Positions 8,501 through 10,802 of a stretch of DNA of 10,802 nt are shown piece by piece. The DNA is taken from NCBI GenBank assembly GCA_900128395.1, contig LT649988.1:1-10802 (forward strand). The letters are read 5' to 3'. The stretch comes from Stramenopiles sp. TOSAG23-2 (taxonomy: Eukaryota; Sar). A model generated the notes under the pieces. The model saw only the letters and a list, made by a program, of their open reading frames with translations, was not told the DNA's origin and did not search any database. Position numbers and translations under genes: made by a program. Positions within the stretch are counted from its first letter, which is position 1. Every line of letters begins with the position of its first letter.

Positions 8501-10802
8501 CATGTTAATAAAATTGTTACGATTCATTTAAATAAATTTTACAAGTTATATGAAAATGCAATGGGAGAAGATAATATCAAATTAAAGTTTGACAAAAGTT
8601 TAAATATATGGCACGAAACTTCTTTTCAATTTAATAATGTTCACATAAACGACAAAGGGTTATCATTACTACTATTAAGTAATGTAGAAGAGCTTAAAGC
8701 TAAAATTGACGAAGGCTTGGTGTTGACTGGTCATTTAATGTCGTCAAAATATTTTGATGTAATTTCTAGAGATATTTTACATTATAGGGAATCAATTTAT
8801 AATATGGATTCGTCTTTAACGATCCTTTTGAGAAATGAAAAAAGGTTAAAAAGGCTTGGAAATATGTTATCTTTTGAATACGCTTCATCGCAAATACCAT
8901 CAGTCCACGAAAGATTGAAAGATACATTAAAAATGTGGAATAGATGTGCGATGCACTGCAATTTGTTAATTGATGATTTACACTATAAATTGAAAAATCG
9001 CAACTTTAACTTTGAAGATGAAGATTTTGAAGTTTATGAAAGCTTCGTAAACATCGAAAAGGATATTATGTCTTTAACAAACGAAACATCCAGTTTTGTT
9101 CAAGAGATGCGCGAAAATTTTCCAAGATTCTATTATTTAACAAATGAAGAAGTGATACAAGCAATTGCTTCTTGCATAAATTTGGATAGCAAATTTGAGA
9201 AATATCTGCAAAAGCTTTTTCCTAATGTTACTGGTTTGAAACATGATTCTACCGATGATAATAATCCAATAATCTTAAGCATCGAGTCCAAACATGAAAC
9301 GTTAGTACTAGATCGAGTACTAAGATTGCGACGAGAGGGTCTCAACATTTTTTCTACTCTTGACAAACAAATGAAATCATCTATTCGTGCTGAAGTGGCA
9401 AAATTAGGAAATTTAAGCCAAGCAGAACTATTTTCATTTGAGAAATTTCTCGTTACAGCATTATACGAAGACTTCGCTGATGTAAAGGCGAGTAATACAA
9501 CAGCCCCGATACAAGTTATCATCGGTGTAATGAATGCTAAATTATTTTTAATGATTGAAAATGCATTTACAGATTTAGAAAATAATAAAAAAGATGCATT
9601 TGAAACTTTAATAGAGTATGTCGGAAGTCTCAAATTGCATCTAATGATTGCATTGCAAGATTTGTTATCTACACTTTCTGTCGCTGAATTTGGCATATCA
9701 AAGATAATAAGCAGTATCAGACGCCGCTTTGGCTTATTGCTGGAATGTTTGGTATACCATTTAAATTTTATAAAAATTTTGTCAGCCCAAGCAAGTGAAA
9801 TATATGGTATAAATAGTTTTCTATATTACAACAAAGCGAAAACGTTCATCAAAAATGCAGATAGTGGTAATAAAGTTGAATGGAATATCACTTGCGGCTC
9901 AAACAGTGTTTCCTATGGCTACGAATTTACCGGAGATAAGGCATCGTCTCTTGTATTAGATAACAATAGTGAACGGGCAATGTGTCTAATTTTGCGTTCA
10001 CTTGGATTGTGTAGCACGCATTTAATTACAGACAACGATTTAACATTGTCGTATAGCAAATTGTCGATAGAACAACTTAGTTTGTACCTAGGTACGGAAT
10101 TCGTGGATTGGCATGCAAACTTAGGAACAGATCCAAATAGTACAAAACAACGTTTGATTGGATGCATGAAGACTGGAGGATTATTATTCTTAAATGGAAT
10201 ATCCAACTGTGCTCCAGCCGTTTTACAGATGATTGCTTCAATAGTTTCAATTATACAAAAGGCTCTTAACGGAAACAGTAGCTATTTTGACTTGCATGGT
10301 CATTTGGTAAAACCACTAAGTACATTCATTTTTATATCTACCACCTCAATACTAAAAAGGAAAGAATTAAGTCCAACTTTAAAAAGCCAATTTGCCACTT
10401 CTTATCTTGGTTTACCCGATAAAAACAAAGTATGTGAAATTCTATTTAACAGAGCTGGTTATAGTTTTTACAATTTGAATACAGGAAATGATGGTAGTAA
10501 GGATGTACATAATGATGAATGTTATAATTTAAAATTACAGAAAATTCGAGCAGATGTTCGTAGCACGATTCATGATGCGTCCAATAATGGTGACAATGGC
10601 GGCCATTGGTTTTTTAAAGTAAAAAATAAAATTGAGTCATTACTGTCTAGTTTAACAGTAGCTCTTAATGAACAAGTAAACGGCGCAACTGATATTGAAT
10701 CAACTTTAGAGGTTCTTGAAAGGAAAATTGGCAATTTAAAGTTCGGTGATAAAGCCATACAAATATACAAAAGCATAGAAAGTTCAACTGCAGTAACAAT
10801 AT
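5530..10802 (+). CDS. Divergent dynein heavy chain, 5' part (join 5530-6932, 7000-10802; 3' end beyond window)
   Basis: Dynein heavy chains are the motor subunits of axonemal and cytoplasmic dyneins. They contain a tail, a linker and a ring of six AAA+ modules, and move on microtubules. Exon 1 encodes residues 1-467 and two bases of codon 468. After the 67-bp intron, exon 2 stays open to the window edge, giving 1,735 residues with no stop. The ATG at 5530 has A at -3 and G at +4, and an in-frame TAA lies upstream at 5503-5505. Residues 1-130 are Ser/Asn/Lys-rich and probably disordered. About 390-420 is acidic. The tail runs to about 900 and the linker from about 905 to 1330. FPRFYYL at 1175-1181 is a hallmark of the linker family (DHC_N2), and AAA1 starts near YGYE at 1440. 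AAA1 near residue 1,440-1,480 resembles short inner-arm axonemal chains, but I cannot assign a subfamily. The AAA1 catalytic motifs are lost while the frame is intact, so a non-motor role or a DNHD1-like protein is possible. Confidence 0.88.
6933..6999 (+). other. Spliceosomal intron, 67 bp, phase 2
   Basis: The donor is AT|GTAAGT and the acceptor is TTTCTTTCCAG|C, preceded by a T-rich tract. TTAAC around 6980-6984 could hold the branch point, though it lies only about 16 nt from the acceptor. The intron is A/T-rich and contains stops in the exon frame. Removing it joins AT + C into codon 468 (Ile) and connects exon 1 to a frame open for more than 3.8 kb. The conserved dynein tail continues smoothly across the join. 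Without splicing, translation would stop at TAA 6934-6936. A length near 67 bp is common in insects and other compact invertebrate genomes. Confidence 0.9.
8312..9590 (+). other. Dynein linker domain (DHC_N2-like), about residues 905-1330
   Basis: The linker is the mechanical lever of dynein: it lies across the AAA ring and swings with the AAA1 ATP cycle. Co-linear family landmarks are visible. His917-Trp918 matches the 'HW..I' start of the domain. Trp1005 followed by an F-F pattern matches the 'W..v.F.f' segment. Next come the helical stretch containing SSKYF and the Leu/Arg-rich 'LL...RL..L' helix. Phe1175-Leu1181 is FPRFYYL followed by TNEEV, close to the family consensus FPRFYFLSNDEL, and KYLQKLFP downstream also fits. 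Boundaries are approximate. The linker is clearly better conserved than the AAA1 module after it, so a structural role may still be selected even where catalysis appears lost. The mirror copy is at 1213-2491 on the minus strand. Confidence 0.85.
9914..10801 (+). other. Degenerate AAA1 (AAA+ ATPase) module, residues 1440-1735
   Basis: AAA1 is the main ATP-hydrolysis site of dynein. YGYE at 1440-1443 begins the module as in other heavy chains, and SERAMCLILRSLGL fits the 'TDRCY..L..AL.L' helix. The place of the P-loop GPAGTGKTET is taken by TDNDLTLSYS (1478-1487), which has no G-x4-GK[ST]. The place of CFDEFNRI is FLNGISNC (1531-1538), so Walker B Asp and Glu become Asn1533 and Gly1534. The sensor-I segment FITMN becomes FISTT (Asn to Thr1583). 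RKELSPTLKSQFA (1588-1600) follows R.ELP.NLK.LFR but ends in Ala, losing the Arg. CEILFNRAGY (1613-1622) fits the next helix. About 95 residues then lead to KAIQIYK (1719-1725), which resembles the lead-in to the AAA2 P-loop. The alignment is by eye from family knowledge. The mirror copy is at 2-889 on the minus strand. Confidence 0.78.

Larger units (their letters stand above)
1..10802. repeat. Window-spanning, spacer-less inverted repeat (two 5,401-bp arms)
   Basis: Bases 1-5401 are the reverse complement of 5402-10802. I compared arm segments near the tips, in the middle and at the axis, and they were identical. All open frames mirror exactly (for example 3867-5273 minus and 5530-6936 plus), so there are no net indels. 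The one difference I found is A at 7 against A at 10796, where a perfect palindrome needs T. There is no unique spacer. The axis is the exact midpoint of the window, which suggests the window is a whole contig made only of the palindrome. Near-zero divergence plus no loop is typical of fold-back reads, missed hairpin adapters or amplification chimeras; such a palindrome would be unstable in a real chromosome. A very recent true inverted duplication cannot be excluded. Confidence 0.98.

Noticed and set aside
1-10802. Transposon or viral element with long terminal inverted repeats (foldback element, Maverick-like)
   Set aside because: The arms contain only a cellular dynein heavy-chain gene with an intron. 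There is no transposase, integrase, polymerase or capsid gene, and no unique interior between the arms.
7000-10802. Dynein pseudogene
   Set aside because: Loss of AAA1 motifs might suggest decay, but more than 5.2 kb of frame has no stop or frameshift, the splice sites are intact and the linker signature is conserved. That argues for a functional, if divergent, protein.

Overview
The window is a single inverted duplication. The left half (1-5401) is the reverse complement of the right half (5402-10802), with no spacer. The axis lies at 5401/5402, exactly the midpoint of the window. Every feature on one arm has a mirror at 10803 minus its coordinate. I found one base that breaks the symmetry (7 versus 10796) and no indels. 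This looks most like a fold-back or missed-adapter artefact in which one 5.4-kb locus was assembled twice. A genuine, very young head-to-head duplication is less likely.

The underlying locus is eukaryotic and A+T-rich. It holds the 5' end of one very large protein-coding gene. Exon 1 (5530-6932) starts at an ATG with A at -3 and G at +4, downstream of an in-frame stop. A 67-bp intron (6933-6999) has a GTAAGT donor and a TTTCTTTCCAG acceptor. Exon 2 is open from 7000 to the end of the window, more than 3.8 kb without a stop. The spliced frame gives 1,735 residues and is cut off by the window edge. The small intron and base composition suit an insect or other invertebrate, but the taxon cannot be fixed from this sequence.

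The protein is a dynein heavy chain. It has a low-complexity basic N-terminus, a long tail, the linker domain (with the family signature FPRFYYL at residues 1175-1181), and then the first AAA+ module, recognised by YGYE at 1440-1443 and by co-linear matches to about residue 1622. The distance to AAA1 is like that of short, inner-arm-type axonemal heavy chains.

The main biological point is that AAA1, the principal ATPase site of every motile dynein, is degenerate. The Walker A P-loop, the Walker B Asp-Glu, the sensor-I Asn and the arginine of the LFR motif are all replaced, although the reading frame is intact. The gene may therefore encode a non-catalytic, structural 'pseudo-motor' dynein heavy chain. 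The window stops just before the expected AAA2 P-loop.

The 256 bp between the two start codons (5274-5529) hold only duplicated 5' flank, with a 48-bp pure A/T core at the axis. I see no RNA genes, transposase genes, CRISPR arrays or bacterial-type signals.
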